Source of the DNA: DP-19 sp036496285
Lineage (GTDB): Bacteria; Desulfobacterota; Binatia; UTPRO1
Length of the DNA stretch: 64,000 bases
Assembly: GCA_036496285.1 (NCBI GenBank)
Contig: DASXLI010000055.1
Coordinates: forward strand, 8,704 to 72,703
Direction: 5' to 3'
The notes beneath the pieces are model-generated. The model had not been told where the DNA came from. It saw only the letters and a list, made by a program, of their open reading frames with translations, and searched no databases. Below are positions 52,112 to 60,461 of the stretch, in pieces (position 1 is the first letter of the stretch; each line of letters starts with the position of its first letter). A program made the translations under genes and the position numbers.

Positions 52112-53286
52112 GCGGCCTGCCGCTCTCCTACCCCGTGCGCAACGTGCGCGCCCGCCTGCGGCGCACCGCGCTCACGATCGGTGTCATCGCGCTCGCGGTG
52201 ATCGCCACCTCGGTGTTCCTCGCGCTCATCACGAGCCTCAAGCGGACGCTCGTCGCCAGCGGCTCGCCCGACAACCTGATCGTGCTCCGCAAGGGCTCCG
52301 ACAACGACGGCTCGAGCATGCTGTCCTACGAGGCGTATCAGGTGCTGCGCTACCTCGACGGCATCGCCACGTTGCCCGACGGCACGCCGCTCGTCTCGGC
52401 GGAGAAGGTGATGCAGCCGTTCGCGCGCACGCGTGCGGGCGGCCGCGAGAACATCCTGCTGCGCGGCGTCGATCCGATCGCCCTCGCCGTGCACGACGAG
52501 GTGCACGTCGTCGAGGGCCGGATGTTCCGGCCGAGCGCGGGCGAGATCGTGGTCGGACGTGGGGTCGCCGGGCGCTACGCCGACGCCGACGTCGGCGCCG
52601 ACATGTTCATCGGCAAGCGTACATGGCGCGTCGTCGGCATCTTCGAGTCCGGCGGCACGTCGTTCGAGAGCGAGATCTGGGGCGACCTGCGCGACATCGC
52701 GCGTGACGCGAACACGTTTCCGTACTCAGGTGTCCGGATGAAGCTCGCGCCCGGCACGGACCGCCAGGCGCTCATCGAGCGCATCGACCGCGACCCCCGC
52801 TACGCGCTGCAGGCGACCCCCGAGGTCGACTACTACGCGGAGCAGGCAAAGAGCGCGGGCACCCTCTACCTGCTGCTGGTGATCCTCGCCATTCCGGTCG
52901 GGGTGGCGGCCGGGTTCGGCGCCGCCAATACGATGTTCGCCGCGGTGCAGAGCCGGACCGTCGAGATCGGCACCCTGCGCGCCCTCGGCTTCTCGCGCGG
53001 CACCATCCTGCGCTCGTTCGTGCTCGAGTCCGTGGTGATCTCGCTGATCGGGTTCGTGGTCGGCGCCGCGGGGACCTTGCTCGTCGCGTTCCTCTTGCGT
53101 ATTGCGCTCGGCGGCATCGCGTTCGGCGCGCAGACCTTCACGATCAACGTCGTGACGCTGCGCGTGAGCCTCCGGGATCTCGAGGCCGCGCTCGTCTTCG
53201 CGACGGCGATCGGTCTGGTCGGCGGCCTCTTGCCGGCATGGCGGGCGGCGCATCTCCGTCCGGTCGAGGCATTGCGCAAGGCATGA
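52108..53286 (+). CDS. FtsX/MacB-type ABC permease 2
   Basis: 392 residues, same architecture as permease 1 (TM after RTALTIGVIALAVIATSVFLALIT; FtsX motif RTVEIGTLRALGFSRGTILRSFVLESV; C-terminal TMs). It presumably forms a heterodimer with permease 1. The start is a rare TTG overlapping the upstream stop (TTGA), chosen because the N-terminal SYPVRNVRARLRRTALT sequence must be included and no ATG or GTG lies before the first membrane segment at the right distance. Confidence 0.87.
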   Translation: MSGLPLSYPVRNVRARLRRTALTIGVIALAVIATSVFLALITSLKRTLVASGSPDNLIVLRKGSDNDGSSMLSYEAYQVLRYLDGIATLPDGTPLVSAEKVMQPFARTRAGGRENILLRGVDPIALAVHDEVHVVEGRMFRPSAGEIVVGRGVAGRYADADVGADMFIGKRTWRVVGIFESGGTSFESEIWGDLRDIARDANTFPYSGVRMKLAPGTDRQALIERIDRDPRYALQATPEVDYYAEQAKSAGTLYLLLVILAIPVGVAAGFGAANTMFAAVQSRTVEIGTLRALGFSRGTILRSFVLESVVISLIGFVVGAAGTLLVAFLLRIALGGIAFGAQTFTINVVTLRVSLRDLEAALVFATAIGLVGGLLPAWRAAHLRPVEALRKA

Positions 53287-53302
53287 CCCTCCGGCTACAG
53301 GC

Positions 53303-54532
53303 GTGAGCGCGGTGAGCACGGCCCCGTCCCCCGAGCGGAACGAGCGCCTGCGCGGCGATCTCGCATCGCTGCGCATCGAGCGCTCCGATGCGCCACCCCG
53401 CGCGGCGCGGCGGCGTCGTCTGCTGTTGTGGAGCGCGCTCGCGGTCGCGGTGCTGGCGCTCCTCGGGGTCGCTCTCCGGCTGCGCGCGGGCGGCGCGCCG
53501 GAGGTGCAGGTCGTGCGCGCCGCGGCCGAGGAGGGCGGGAAGCCGGTGCGCGGCACCGTGCTCTCGGGCTCGGGCTACGTCGTGACTGGCGAGAAGTACA
53601 TCTCGATCGGCGTCCGCGTCCCGGGGCGGATCGAGCGCTATTTCGTCGAAGAGGGGCAGTCGGTCCACGCCGGCGATCCGCTGGTCGCGCTCGACGACCG
53701 GGACTACCGCGCGGCCGTCGACCAGGCCGAGGCGTCGCTGCGCACCGCCGAGGCCAACCTCGTCCTGCACGAGAGCGACCTGCGCCGGGCGCAGGCCCTG
53801 CACGGGCGGAAGATCATCTCCGACCAGGAGCTCGAGCAGACGATCAACCGCGCTGCCGTCGACCGGGCCACGGTCGCGCAGCTGAAGGCACAGCTTGCGC
53901 AAGCGAAGGTGCAGCTCGACTACACCCTGCTGCGCGCACCGCGCGACGGCGTGATCCTCGCCAAGCAGAAGGAGGTGGGCGAGATCGCCGTGCCGGGCGG
54001 CTTCGAGGGCGCGGGCGACCTGATCCGTATGGCCAACCTCGAGGATCTGCGCGCCGAGGTCGACGTCAACGAGTCCGACCTGCACCGCATCGCCATGGGG
54101 CAGGACGCCGAGGTGCTGCCGGACGCGTATCCCGGCGCGAGCTACCCCGCGCGGGTCGTGAAGCTGTATCCGCAGGTGAACCGCCAGAAGGGCACGCTCA
54201 AGGTCGAGGTGCAGATCCCGCAGCACGACGGCCGGCTGCTGCCGGACATGAGCGTGCGCATCAACTTCCTCGCCGAGGCGCGCCCGTCCGCATCGGGCGC
54301 ACCGCTGCTGCTCGTGCCGCGCGCGGTGCTGCGCCAGGACGAGCGCGGCACCTTCGTCTGGACGATCGTCGATGGACGCGTGCGGCGCACGCCGGTCACG
54401 GTCGGCACCGAGCTCGGCGACCGGGTGCAGATCACGCAGGGCGTGGGCGACGGCGACGCGCTCGTCGCAGGCGACGCGGCGAGGCTCACCGACGGCGCCG
54501 CGGTGCGCGTCGCCGCCAACGCACCGCACTGA
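53303..54532 (+). CDS. Periplasmic adaptor (HlyD/MacA-DevB family) of the ABC export system
   Basis: 409 residues. One N-terminal membrane anchor (LLLWSALAVAVLALLGVALRLRAGG), a biotinyl-lipoyl-like half (GRIERYFVEEGQSVHAGDPLVALDDRDYRAAVDQAEASL), a coiled-coil hairpin (about residues 140-200), the second lipoyl half (LRAPRDGVILAKQKEVGEI) and a beta-barrel. It would bridge the permeases to an outer membrane TolC-like channel, which is not in the window. GTG start, 16 bases after permease 2. Confidence 0.92.
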   Translation: MSAVSTAPSPERNERLRGDLASLRIERSDAPPRAARRRRLLLWSALAVAVLALLGVALRLRAGGAPEVQVVRAAAEEGGKPVRGTVLSGSGYVVTGEKYISIGVRVPGRIERYFVEEGQSVHAGDPLVALDDRDYRAAVDQAEASLRTAEANLVLHESDLRRAQALHGRKIISDQELEQTINRAAVDRATVAQLKAQLAQAKVQLDYTLLRAPRDGVILAKQKEVGEIAVPGGFEGAGDLIRMANLEDLRAEVDVNESDLHRIAMGQDAEVLPDAYPGASYPARVVKLYPQVNRQKGTLKVEVQIPQHDGRLLPDMSVRINFLAEARPSASGAPLLLVPRAVLRQDERGTFVWTIVDGRVRRTPVTVGTELGDRVQITQGVGDGDALVAGDAARLTDGAAVRVAANAPH

Positions 54533-54555
54533 CCAACGAAAGGAACCCATCCGGC

Positions 54556-55326
54556 ATGGCATACGGGGCACTCGATCTGACGGGGAAGGTCGCGCTCATC
54601 ACCGGCGGCAACAGCGGCATCGGCCTCGGCATGGCCGAGGCGCTCGCCGATGCGGGCGCGGCGGTCTGCATCTGGGGGACGAACGAGACGAAGAACCGCG
54701 AGGCCGCGGCCGCGCTCGAGCAGCGCGGCGCGCGCGTCCATGCGCTGCGCTGCGACGTCGGCGACGAGGGCGAGGTCGAGCGCGCCTTCGCCCGGACGCT
54801 GGAGGCGTTTGGCAGGGTCGACGCGTGCTTCGCCAACGCCGGCGTCGGCGGTGCGGCGCCGTCCTTCGTCGAGATGACGACGGAGGAATGGCGGCGCGTC
54901 CTGCGCGTCAACCTCGACGGCGTCTTCTTCACCTTTCGCGCGGCGGCGCGACACATGGTGGCCCGCGGCGGCGGAGGCTCGCTCGTCGTGACGGCGAGCC
55001 TTGCCGGGGTCGAGGGCATCGCGCGCGGCGAGCACTACGCCGCGACCAAGGGCGGCGTCATTGCGATGATGCGCGGGCTCGCCGTCGAGCTCGCCCGCCA
55101 CGGCGTCCGCGCCAACGCCATCCTGCCGGGCTGGATCGATACCGCCATGACCGAGCACTCGCTCGGTAGCGACATCGTGCGTCGCAAGATCCTGCCGCGC
55201 GTGCCGATGCGCCGCTGGGGGGAGCGCGCCGACTTCGGCGGCATCGCCGTCTACCTCGCGAGCGACGCGAGCGCCTACCACAGCGGCGACACCATCGTCA
55301 TCGACGGCGCCTATCGCGTCTTCTAG
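54556..55326 (+). CDS. Short-chain dehydrogenase/reductase
   Basis: 256 residues, classical SDR. NAD(P)-binding TGGNSGIG at 16-23, FANAG at 92-96, catalytic Ser148, Tyr161 and Lys165 (YAATK). AGGAAC ribosome site 13 bases upstream. It lies 23 bases after the adaptor gene and could be part of that operon, though a link to export is not obvious. Substrate unknown. Confidence 0.92.
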   Translation: MAYGALDLTGKVALITGGNSGIGLGMAEALADAGAAVCIWGTNETKNREAAAALEQRGARVHALRCDVGDEGEVERAFARTLEAFGRVDACFANAGVGGAAPSFVEMTTEEWRRVLRVNLDGVFFTFRAAARHMVARGGGGSLVVTASLAGVEGIARGEHYAATKGGVIAMMRGLAVELARHGVRANAILPGWIDTAMTEHSLGSDIVRRKILPRVPMRRWGERADFGGIAVYLASDASAYHSGDTIVIDGAYRVF

Positions 55327-55333
55327 CCGGCGA

Positions 55334-55699
55334 TCAACGCACCTCTGAGCAGGTTCCGCTCGCTACGTCGCAAAACGTGGCTCGGAAGTCCTTTTTGTTT
55401 CCCTTGTCGATCGTGACCTTGCAGTAGTAATCACCGGCGGCGCCCAGGCCGAAGGTGGCCGGGCACGCCGTGTCCGGCAGGACCGGCTGGCAGTTGACGG
55501 AGCTGGCGTTCGCCGGTTGGGTCGCGGGAACGATCGCTACCGTGACCGTCCCGACGGTCTTCTTGCCGGCGTTGACGACCTCGCAGGTGACGGTGCCGCC
55601 GGCCGAGCTCAGAGCGCCCGAGACCATGACGGTCGCGGCGTGCGCGGAGCCTGCGGTTGCGACGAGAGCAGTCAGAGCGGCAACGGCGGAGCGAAGCAT
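55334..55699 (-). CDS. Small secreted Cys-rich protein of unknown function
   Basis: 121 residues. GAAGGGAGA ribosome site. A classical signal peptide (MLRSAVAALTALVATAGSAHA) ends at an AxA site. The mature ~100 residues have six cysteines (VTCEV, NCQPV, TACPAT, YYCKV, FCDV, TCSEV), enough for three disulfides, and strand-rich sequence. Not recognised. It ends 7 bases from the stop of the converging SDR. Confidence 0.75.
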   Translation of the reverse strand: MLRSAVAALTALVATAGSAHAATVMVSGALSSAGGTVTCEVVNAGKKTVGTVTVAIVPATQPANASSVNCQPVLPDTACPATFGLGAAGDYYCKVTIDKGNKKDFRATFCDVASGTCSEVR

Positions 55700-55735
55700 G
55701 GGGTCTCCCTTCGACGGCGCCTCCGGTCGCGGGGG

Positions 55736-56539
55736 TCAGAGCGGCGACTGGAGGTTGTGCACGAGGCCGAGGATCGTCTTGCGCGGCAGGAACGGGACGA
55801 GGCGGGCGAGGACGCGGTTGCGTGTGCCGGTGATGACCACGCGCTGGTTGGCCTTCCAGGCGCGGACGCCCTCGTCGGCGACGACGGCCGAGGGCATCGG
55901 CGTGCCGCCGGCGCGCGAAAGGCGCGTCTTGCCGGTGCCGGCGGTCTCGCGGAAGTTGCTGACGGTCGGGCCGGGGCAGAGGCAGCTCACGCGGACGCCG
56001 GTGCCTTCGGCCTCCTTCCACAGCGCCTCGGAGAACGACAGCACGAACGCCTTCGACGCGTAGTAGATCGCCATCAGGGGCCCGGGCTGGAACGACGCGG
56101 TCGAGGCGACGTTCAGCACGCCGCCGCGCTTGTTGGCGAGCATGCGCGGCCAGTAGATGTGGGTCAGCTCGACCAGCGCCCGATCGTTCAGGTCGATCAT
56201 GCCGAGCTGGCGCGTCCGGTCCGAGCCCTCGAAGGCGCCGGCGATGCCGTAGCCGGCGTTGTTGACGAGGACGTCGATCTGGATACCCGCGGCCGCGATC
56301 GCCGCCGCGAGCCTCTCGCCGGCGCCGGGGACGCCGAGATCGCTCGCGATCGCCGTCGCCTTGACGCCGTGCTGCTGCGCGAGGCGGGCGGCGACCTCCT
56401 TCAACGCGGGCTCGGAGCGCGCCGCGAGCACGAGGTCGTAGCCGTCGCGCGCGAAGCACTCGGCGAGATCGACCCCGATGCCCATGCTGGCCCCGGTGAC
56501 GAGCACCGTCTGTCCCACGCCTTCTTTCGAGCTCGCCAT
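55736..56539 (-). CDS. Short-chain dehydrogenase/reductase (DltE-like type)
   Basis: 267 residues. TGASMGIG at 15-22, NNAGYG at 93-98, Ser146, Tyr160 and Lys164 region (YYASKAF). The LVNNAGYGIAGAFEG and KRGGVLNVASTASFQPGPLMAIYYASKAFVLSFSEAL segments are typical of the DltE/YqjQ-like SDR group. Start at 56539 chosen for the AGGAGG ribosome site; an upstream in-frame ATG at 56566 lacks one. Confidence 0.92.
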   Translation of the reverse strand: MASSKEGVGQTVLVTGASMGIGVDLAECFARDGYDLVLAARSEPALKEVAARLAQQHGVKATAIASDLGVPGAGERLAAAIAAAGIQIDVLVNNAGYGIAGAFEGSDRTRQLGMIDLNDRALVELTHIYWPRMLANKRGGVLNVASTASFQPGPLMAIYYASKAFVLSFSEALWKEAEGTGVRVSCLCPGPTVSNFRETAGTGKTRLSRAGGTPMPSAVVADEGVRAWKANQRVVITGTRNRVLARLVPFLPRKTILGLVHNLQSPL

Positions 56540-56585
56540 GGAAGTGCCTCCTGGCAGCGCATACACCGCTCGCGCGCTCCGCTCA

Positions 56586-56625
56586 ACGACGCGCGCTCCG
56601 GCCCGACGACGCGCGCTCCGGCCCG
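56586..56625. repeat. 20-bp tandem repeat, two copies
   Basis: ACGACGCGCGCTCCGGCCCG occurs twice in a row (56586-56605, 56606-56625), followed by a partial third copy, in the short space between the SDR and the aspartic protease gene. Confidence 0.8.
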
Positions 56626-56633
56626 GCGACGCT

Positions 56634-57743
56634 CTAGGGTCGCAGGTCCACCCCGAGGCGGGCGTGCGGCACGTCGATCACCACCCGGCTGAAGGCCTCG
56701 AGTTGGTTCGCCCCGAAGATGCCGTCGAGGGTGATGCGCGTGCCGTCGTCGGTGACGGTGGTGACGTCGTGCACGAAGACGGCGGCGTCGGTGAGCACGA
56801 GGACGTCGCCGTCGCTGGTCGGGATCTCGACGCGCTCGACGTGCCAGCCCGGCAGCGCCTGCTGCGTTCCCGAGATGCCGCCGACGGGCGCCGAGAGCGG
56901 CGCGGGCTCGTGGAGGCCGAGGCTCCTGGCCGTCGCGGTCGAGAGGATCGTCAGCGCCGAGCCGGTATCGACGAGCCAGTCGCCGCGCGCGCTGTGTCCG
57001 CCCTCGACGACGCGGACGCCGCGCAGCACCGGGTTCGGCGCCAGCGTGGGCGGGGTGCCGCGGTTCTTCGGGTCGTGATGGCGGGCGAAGTCGACGAGCG
57101 CGAGCGGCAGCCAGTGATCGGCGCGCACCGCGTCGCCGGCCTCGTGCAAGGTCACGCTCGCCGGCGCGAGGCCGCCGCCGGCGGGATGGAGCTCTGCGAC
57201 CGCGCGCTGCAGGGCCGGCATGCCGACGACGTCGACGATGGCGCCCGGGCTCGCGAGCATGGCCTCGGGAGTGGCGGCGACGTCGTTCACCAGGAGACGC
57301 TGCCCGTCCAGCACGATCGGCGACGGCGCGGCGCGCCGCCCGCGGCCTCCGTCCTCGTCGCCGCCGGCATCGAGCGCGAGGCCGTACGCCGCCGTCACCC
57401 CGAGCGCGTGATCGCCCGTCATGCCGGTCTCCGTCCAGCGCGCACCGCTCTCGCTGCGGACGCCGTAGCGCTGGGCCGTATCGTGCGAGAGGAGGGTGGC
57501 GCTCGCGCCGGTGTCGAGGATCGCGAGCACGGGCAGGTCGCCCATCAGCTCCGCCTCGCCGGCGTCCACCGGCTTGAGTGCCCGCCCGGCGCCGTCGCGC
57601 AGGTGGAGCGCGATCATCGGCGGCAGCAGGGTCGCGTCGGTCGCGGCGCGTACGGTGACGGATGCGGCGGCGGCCGGCGCGGCGTGCCCGGTGAGGGCGA
57701 TCGTCACGAGGCAGGCCGTGAGCAGCGGACGCGGAGCACGCAC
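56634..57743 (-). CDS. Secreted single-chain aspartic protease with two DTG lobes
   Basis: 369 residues. Signal peptide (LLTACLVTIALTGHAAPAAA). Two retropepsin/pepsin-like lobes: ILDTGAS at 75-81 with later VDVVGMPAL, and WLVDTGS at 256-262 with later GIFGANQL. The two catalytic Asp-Thr-Gly motifs are 182 residues apart, close to pepsin spacing, so both active-site aspartates come from one chain. The GTG start is favoured by an AGGA site; the longer frame begins with TTG. Substrate unknown; acts in periplasm or outside the cell. Confidence 0.82.
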   Translation of the reverse strand: MRAPRPLLTACLVTIALTGHAAPAAAASVTVRAATDATLLPPMIALHLRDGAGRALKPVDAGEAELMGDLPVLAILDTGASATLLSHDTAQRYGVRSESGARWTETGMTGDHALGVTAAYGLALDAGGDEDGGRGRRAAPSPIVLDGQRLLVNDVAATPEAMLASPGAIVDVVGMPALQRAVAELHPAGGGLAPASVTLHEAGDAVRADHWLPLALVDFARHHDPKNRGTPPTLAPNPVLRGVRVVEGGHSARGDWLVDTGSALTILSTATARSLGLHEPAPLSAPVGGISGTQQALPGWHVERVEIPTSDGDVLVLTDAAVFVHDVTTVTDDGTRITLDGIFGANQLEAFSRVVIDVPHARLGVDLRP

Positions 57744-57794
57744 CGTCTCATCCTGCGCGCCCGCCGCGCTGGGGAAAAGACGCAAAAACGCGGG

Positions 57795-58664
57795 TCAGCG
57801 GAGCGCGCTCGCCGTGCCGACGACCGTCTTCGTACCGTCCGGCTTCTCGCACCAGACGTCGAGCACGGTGCGGCGCCGGCTGCCCTCCGGCAGCTCGTCG
57901 CGCACCTTGCCACGGGTGACGAGCACGTCGCGCGGCCACACCACGTTCACGAGCCGCACATCGAGCTTCCCGGCGAGGTGCCAGCCGATCCCGAACGCGT
58001 GCGCCATCAGCTCGGCGACGAAGCACACGGAGAGCATCCCCTGGACGACGATGTCGGGGAAGCCGAGCGCGCGCGCCATCTCCTCGTCAGTGTGGTAGTT
58101 CTTCTCCGGGCCCGAGAAGGCGACACACATCACGTGCGTGATCGTACGCTCGAGCGGCGCCACCTCCTCGCCGGGACCCTCACCGATCGTGAAGCGGCGA
58201 TCAGGGCGCTTCTCGCGGTCGCGGTCGACGACGATCGCGCCGTGGCGCTCGGCGGCAAGGAAGCTCTGGTGCGTGCGGCTGCGCTGCAGCCAGCGTCCGT
58301 CCTCGTCGGTGATCAGCACCTCGTTCACGACGTAGTCGCGGTCGCGCTTGGCGTAGCGCTCGACGACGGTCGAGCGGGTGCGGACCGTCCGCCCGACGAC
58401 GAGCGGGGCGTAGAGCTCCCACTCCTGGCGCGCGTGCAGGTTGCCGAAGACGTTCGGCAGGTACCACGAGAGGCTGCGGTACACCTCGGAGTGGTAGAGC
58501 AGCGCGGGCGCGACGCGTGCGCCGTCCACCTGGAGACCGGCGGCGGGCCCCCCGGTGCCGGCCTCGTAGCGGGCAATCGTCGCCTGGTCGACCGCGACGG
58601 CGCGGCCGCCGAGATCCTTGCCGACGTGCACCTCATGTTGGGGGAAGAACGTGCTCGCGTCCAT
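57795..58664 (-). CDS. MaoC-like hot-dog dehydratase (FAS1-type / enoyl-CoA hydratase 2-like)
   Basis: 289 residues. Two hot-dog halves: an N-terminal FAS1-like half (VHVGKDLGG ... VVGRTVRTRSTVVERYAKRDRDYVVNEVLITDEDGR) and a C-terminal MaoC half with the catalytic-type segment YHTDEEMARALGFPDIVVQGML. It probably hydrates an enoyl-CoA or dehydrates a 3-hydroxyacyl-CoA. AGGAGG ribosome site upstream of the ATG at 58664. Divergent from the DUF4149-like gene. Confidence 0.85.
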   Translation of the reverse strand: MDASTFFPQHEVHVGKDLGGRAVAVDQATIARYEAGTGGPAAGLQVDGARVAPALLYHSEVYRSLSWYLPNVFGNLHARQEWELYAPLVVGRTVRTRSTVVERYAKRDRDYVVNEVLITDEDGRWLQRSRTHQSFLAAERHGAIVVDRDREKRPDRRFTIGEGPGEEVAPLERTITHVMCVAFSGPEKNYHTDEEMARALGFPDIVVQGMLSVCFVAELMAHAFGIGWHLAGKLDVRLVNVVWPRDVLVTRGKVRDELPEGSRRRTVLDVWCEKPDGTKTVVGTASALR

Positions 58665-58749
58665 GCTCGTGCGACCTCCTAGCAGCGGTGCGACGCCGAT
58701 CACAACCCACGGTTGCGGTGGCTGCGACGCTCGTGCGAAGAACCTGATC

Positions 58750-59172
58750 GTGCTGCGCCTCGTCTTCGTGATCGCGGTCGCCGTCTGGCTCGGGACCATA
58801 GTCTGCTTCTCGTACGTCGTGCTGCCCGCGATCCACCGCACCAGCGCCCCGGGCGACGCTACGCGCCTCCTGCGCCGGCTCTTCCCGCGCTACTACTACG
58901 CCGGGATCGGCTGCGGCTTCGTCGCGCTGGCGGCGGTCTCGATCGCGCGCTCGGCCGGGCTGCCCGTGTCGGAGGCCATGCGCCTCGCGCTGCCGGTCGC
59001 GGGCGGCCTCCTCTGCAGCCTCGCGTCGCAGTACGTGCTGCTGCCCCGCCTGCGGGCCATCCCGAGCCGGGACGACGAGCGCTACGTGCGCCTGCACACG
59101 GTGTCGAGCATGCTCAACACGACGGTGCTGGCGTTGCTCTTCCTCGCCGTCGCCGGCGCGGTCATGCGCTGA
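58750..59172 (+). CDS. Small integral membrane protein (DUF4149-like)
   Basis: 140 residues with four membrane segments: LRLVFVIAVAVWLGTIVCFSYVVLPAI, YYAGIGCGFVALAAVSIA, LPVAGGLLCSLASQYVLL, NTTVLALLFLAVAGAVM. The FxYVVLPAIHR motif after TM1 is usual in this family. Function unknown, sometimes next to haem or cytochrome genes; hemQ follows here. GTG start; the longer frame starts inside the divergent gene. Confidence 0.7.
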   Translation: MLRLVFVIAVAVWLGTIVCFSYVVLPAIHRTSAPGDATRLLRRLFPRYYYAGIGCGFVALAAVSIARSAGLPVSEAMRLALPVAGGLLCSLASQYVLLPRLRAIPSRDDERYVRLHTVSSMLNTTVLALLFLAVAGAVMR

Positions 59173-59185
59173 TGGGCCGGGCGAA

Positions 59186-59214
59186 TTGACGCTCCCCCGG
59201 GGGCTTTCTACAAT
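59186..59214 (+). promoter_or_regulatory. Sigma70 promoter of hemQ
   Basis: TTGACG (59186-59191), 17-base spacer containing CCCCCGGGGG, TACAAT (59209-59214). This is the best promoter match in the window. The expected start site (59220-59222) is at the hemQ ATG (59222), implying a leaderless or nearly leaderless transcript, which agrees with the lack of a ribosome site. Confidence 0.6.
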
Positions 59215-59221
59215 CCCTGTC

Positions 59222-60034
59222 ATGCCCGACGCTCTCGTCCCATCGGCCGGCTGGCCCGTATCGCATTGGTTCTACCGTATCGAGCGGACACGCTGGGCCG
59301 CCCTCGACGCCGCCGCGCGCACCGCTGCGGTCGCCGAGTTCCGCGGCGTGCTCGCCGGGGCGAGCGCCGAGGAGGGCATGCAGCTCGTGCCGCTCGCGCT
59401 GGTGGGCAAGGGCGACGTCGGCATCATGGTCGTCCATCCCGACGTGCGCCGCCACCAGCAGCTCGCGCAGGAGCTCTCCGCGACCGCCCTCGGGACGTGC
59501 CTCGAGCCGGTGTACACCTTCCTCTCGATCTCGGAGGCGAGCGAGTACGTCACCTCGGAGGCCGACTGGTCGAGGACGCTGATCGAGGAGCAGAAGATCG
59601 ATCCGACGTCCCCGGAGTTCGCGACCCGGATGGACGCGTTCCGCAAGCGCATCGCGCACTACCTCGAGGCGCGCCTGCACCCCCGGCTCCCCGACAACTT
59701 CCCGATCGTGTGCTTCTACCCGATGGCGAAGGCGCGCGAGGCCGGGCGCAACTGGTTCACCCTGCCGTTCGAGGAGCGGAAGAAGCTGATGCAGGGCCAC
59801 GGCGAGTCCGGCCGGCGCTATGCCAGCCGGATCACGCAGCTCATCACCAGCGCCACCGGCCTCGACGATTGGGAGTGGGGCGTCACGCTCTTCGCGGGCG
59901 ACCTGAAGGCGATCCGCGACGTCGTCTACGAGATGCGCTTCGACGAGGCGAGCGCGCTGTATGGTCTCTTCGGCCCGTTCTACGTCGGCGTGCGCTTCGC
60001 GCCGGACGAGCTGCCCGGCGTCCTGCGCCTCTAG
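59222..60034 (+). CDS. hemQ: Coproheme decarboxylase / chlorite dismutase family protein (HemQ)
   Basis: 270 residues. Chlorite dismutase-like fold with HemQ signatures: FYPMAKAREAGRNWFTLPFEERKKLMQGHGESGRRY and DDWEWGVTLFAGDLKAIRDVVYEMRFDEASALYGLFGPFYVG. In the coproporphyrin-dependent haem pathway it converts coproheme to haem b. The catalytic arginine of true chlorite dismutases was not looked for in structure, so that reading stays open. ATG at 59222 gives the conserved N-terminus. Confidence 0.9.
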   Translation: MPDALVPSAGWPVSHWFYRIERTRWAALDAAARTAAVAEFRGVLAGASAEEGMQLVPLALVGKGDVGIMVVHPDVRRHQQLAQELSATALGTCLEPVYTFLSISEASEYVTSEADWSRTLIEEQKIDPTSPEFATRMDAFRKRIAHYLEARLHPRLPDNFPIVCFYPMAKAREAGRNWFTLPFEERKKLMQGHGESGRRYASRITQLITSATGLDDWEWGVTLFAGDLKAIRDVVYEMRFDEASALYGLFGPFYVGVRFAPDELPGVLRL

Positions 60035-60043
60035 GAGCGGCCG

Positions 60044-60406
60044 ATGACGCGCAGCTTTCGTCCGCCACGCCGTCCCGCGCGGAGCGGCGCGGGTGCGGCG
60101 CCCGTCGGCAAGCCGTCGATGGAGGAGCTGGTGCGCGAGTCGAAGGCGGCGCGGGCGTCCCGGGCGCACGGCTACCGCGAACGCTCGCTCGCGCTGCACG
60201 GCTGGATCTGCGCCCGCTGCGCGCGCGAGTTCGACGCCGACGACCTCCACCTGCTCACCGTGCATCACCGCGACGGCAACCACGAGCACAACCCTGCCGA
60301 CGGCAGCAACTGGGAGAACCTCTGCGTGTACTGCCACGAGGCCGAGCACACGAGGGGCCTGCTCGGCGACTACCTGACCGGCCGCGACGGTCCGGTCCGG
60401 TCGTAG
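60044..60406 (+). CDS. yajD: YajD-like HNH nuclease
   Basis: 120 residues. After a basic low-complexity N-terminus come a zinc-finger pair CARCAREF, the HNH core LTVHHRDGNHEHNPADGSNWENLCVYCHEAEH, matching YajD. The usual length is 115-125. Starts 9 bases after hemQ, so co-transcription is likely. Cellular role unknown. Confidence 0.88.
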   Translation: MTRSFRPPRRPARSGAGAAPVGKPSMEELVRESKAARASRAHGYRERSLALHGWICARCAREFDADDLHLLTVHHRDGNHEHNPADGSNWENLCVYCHEAEHTRGLLGDYLTGRDGPVRS

Positions 60407-60461
60407 GGCGCCCGCCACCACCGTTCTTGCGCCGCGCGCGTCCGGGCGGCAGCATGCAGCC

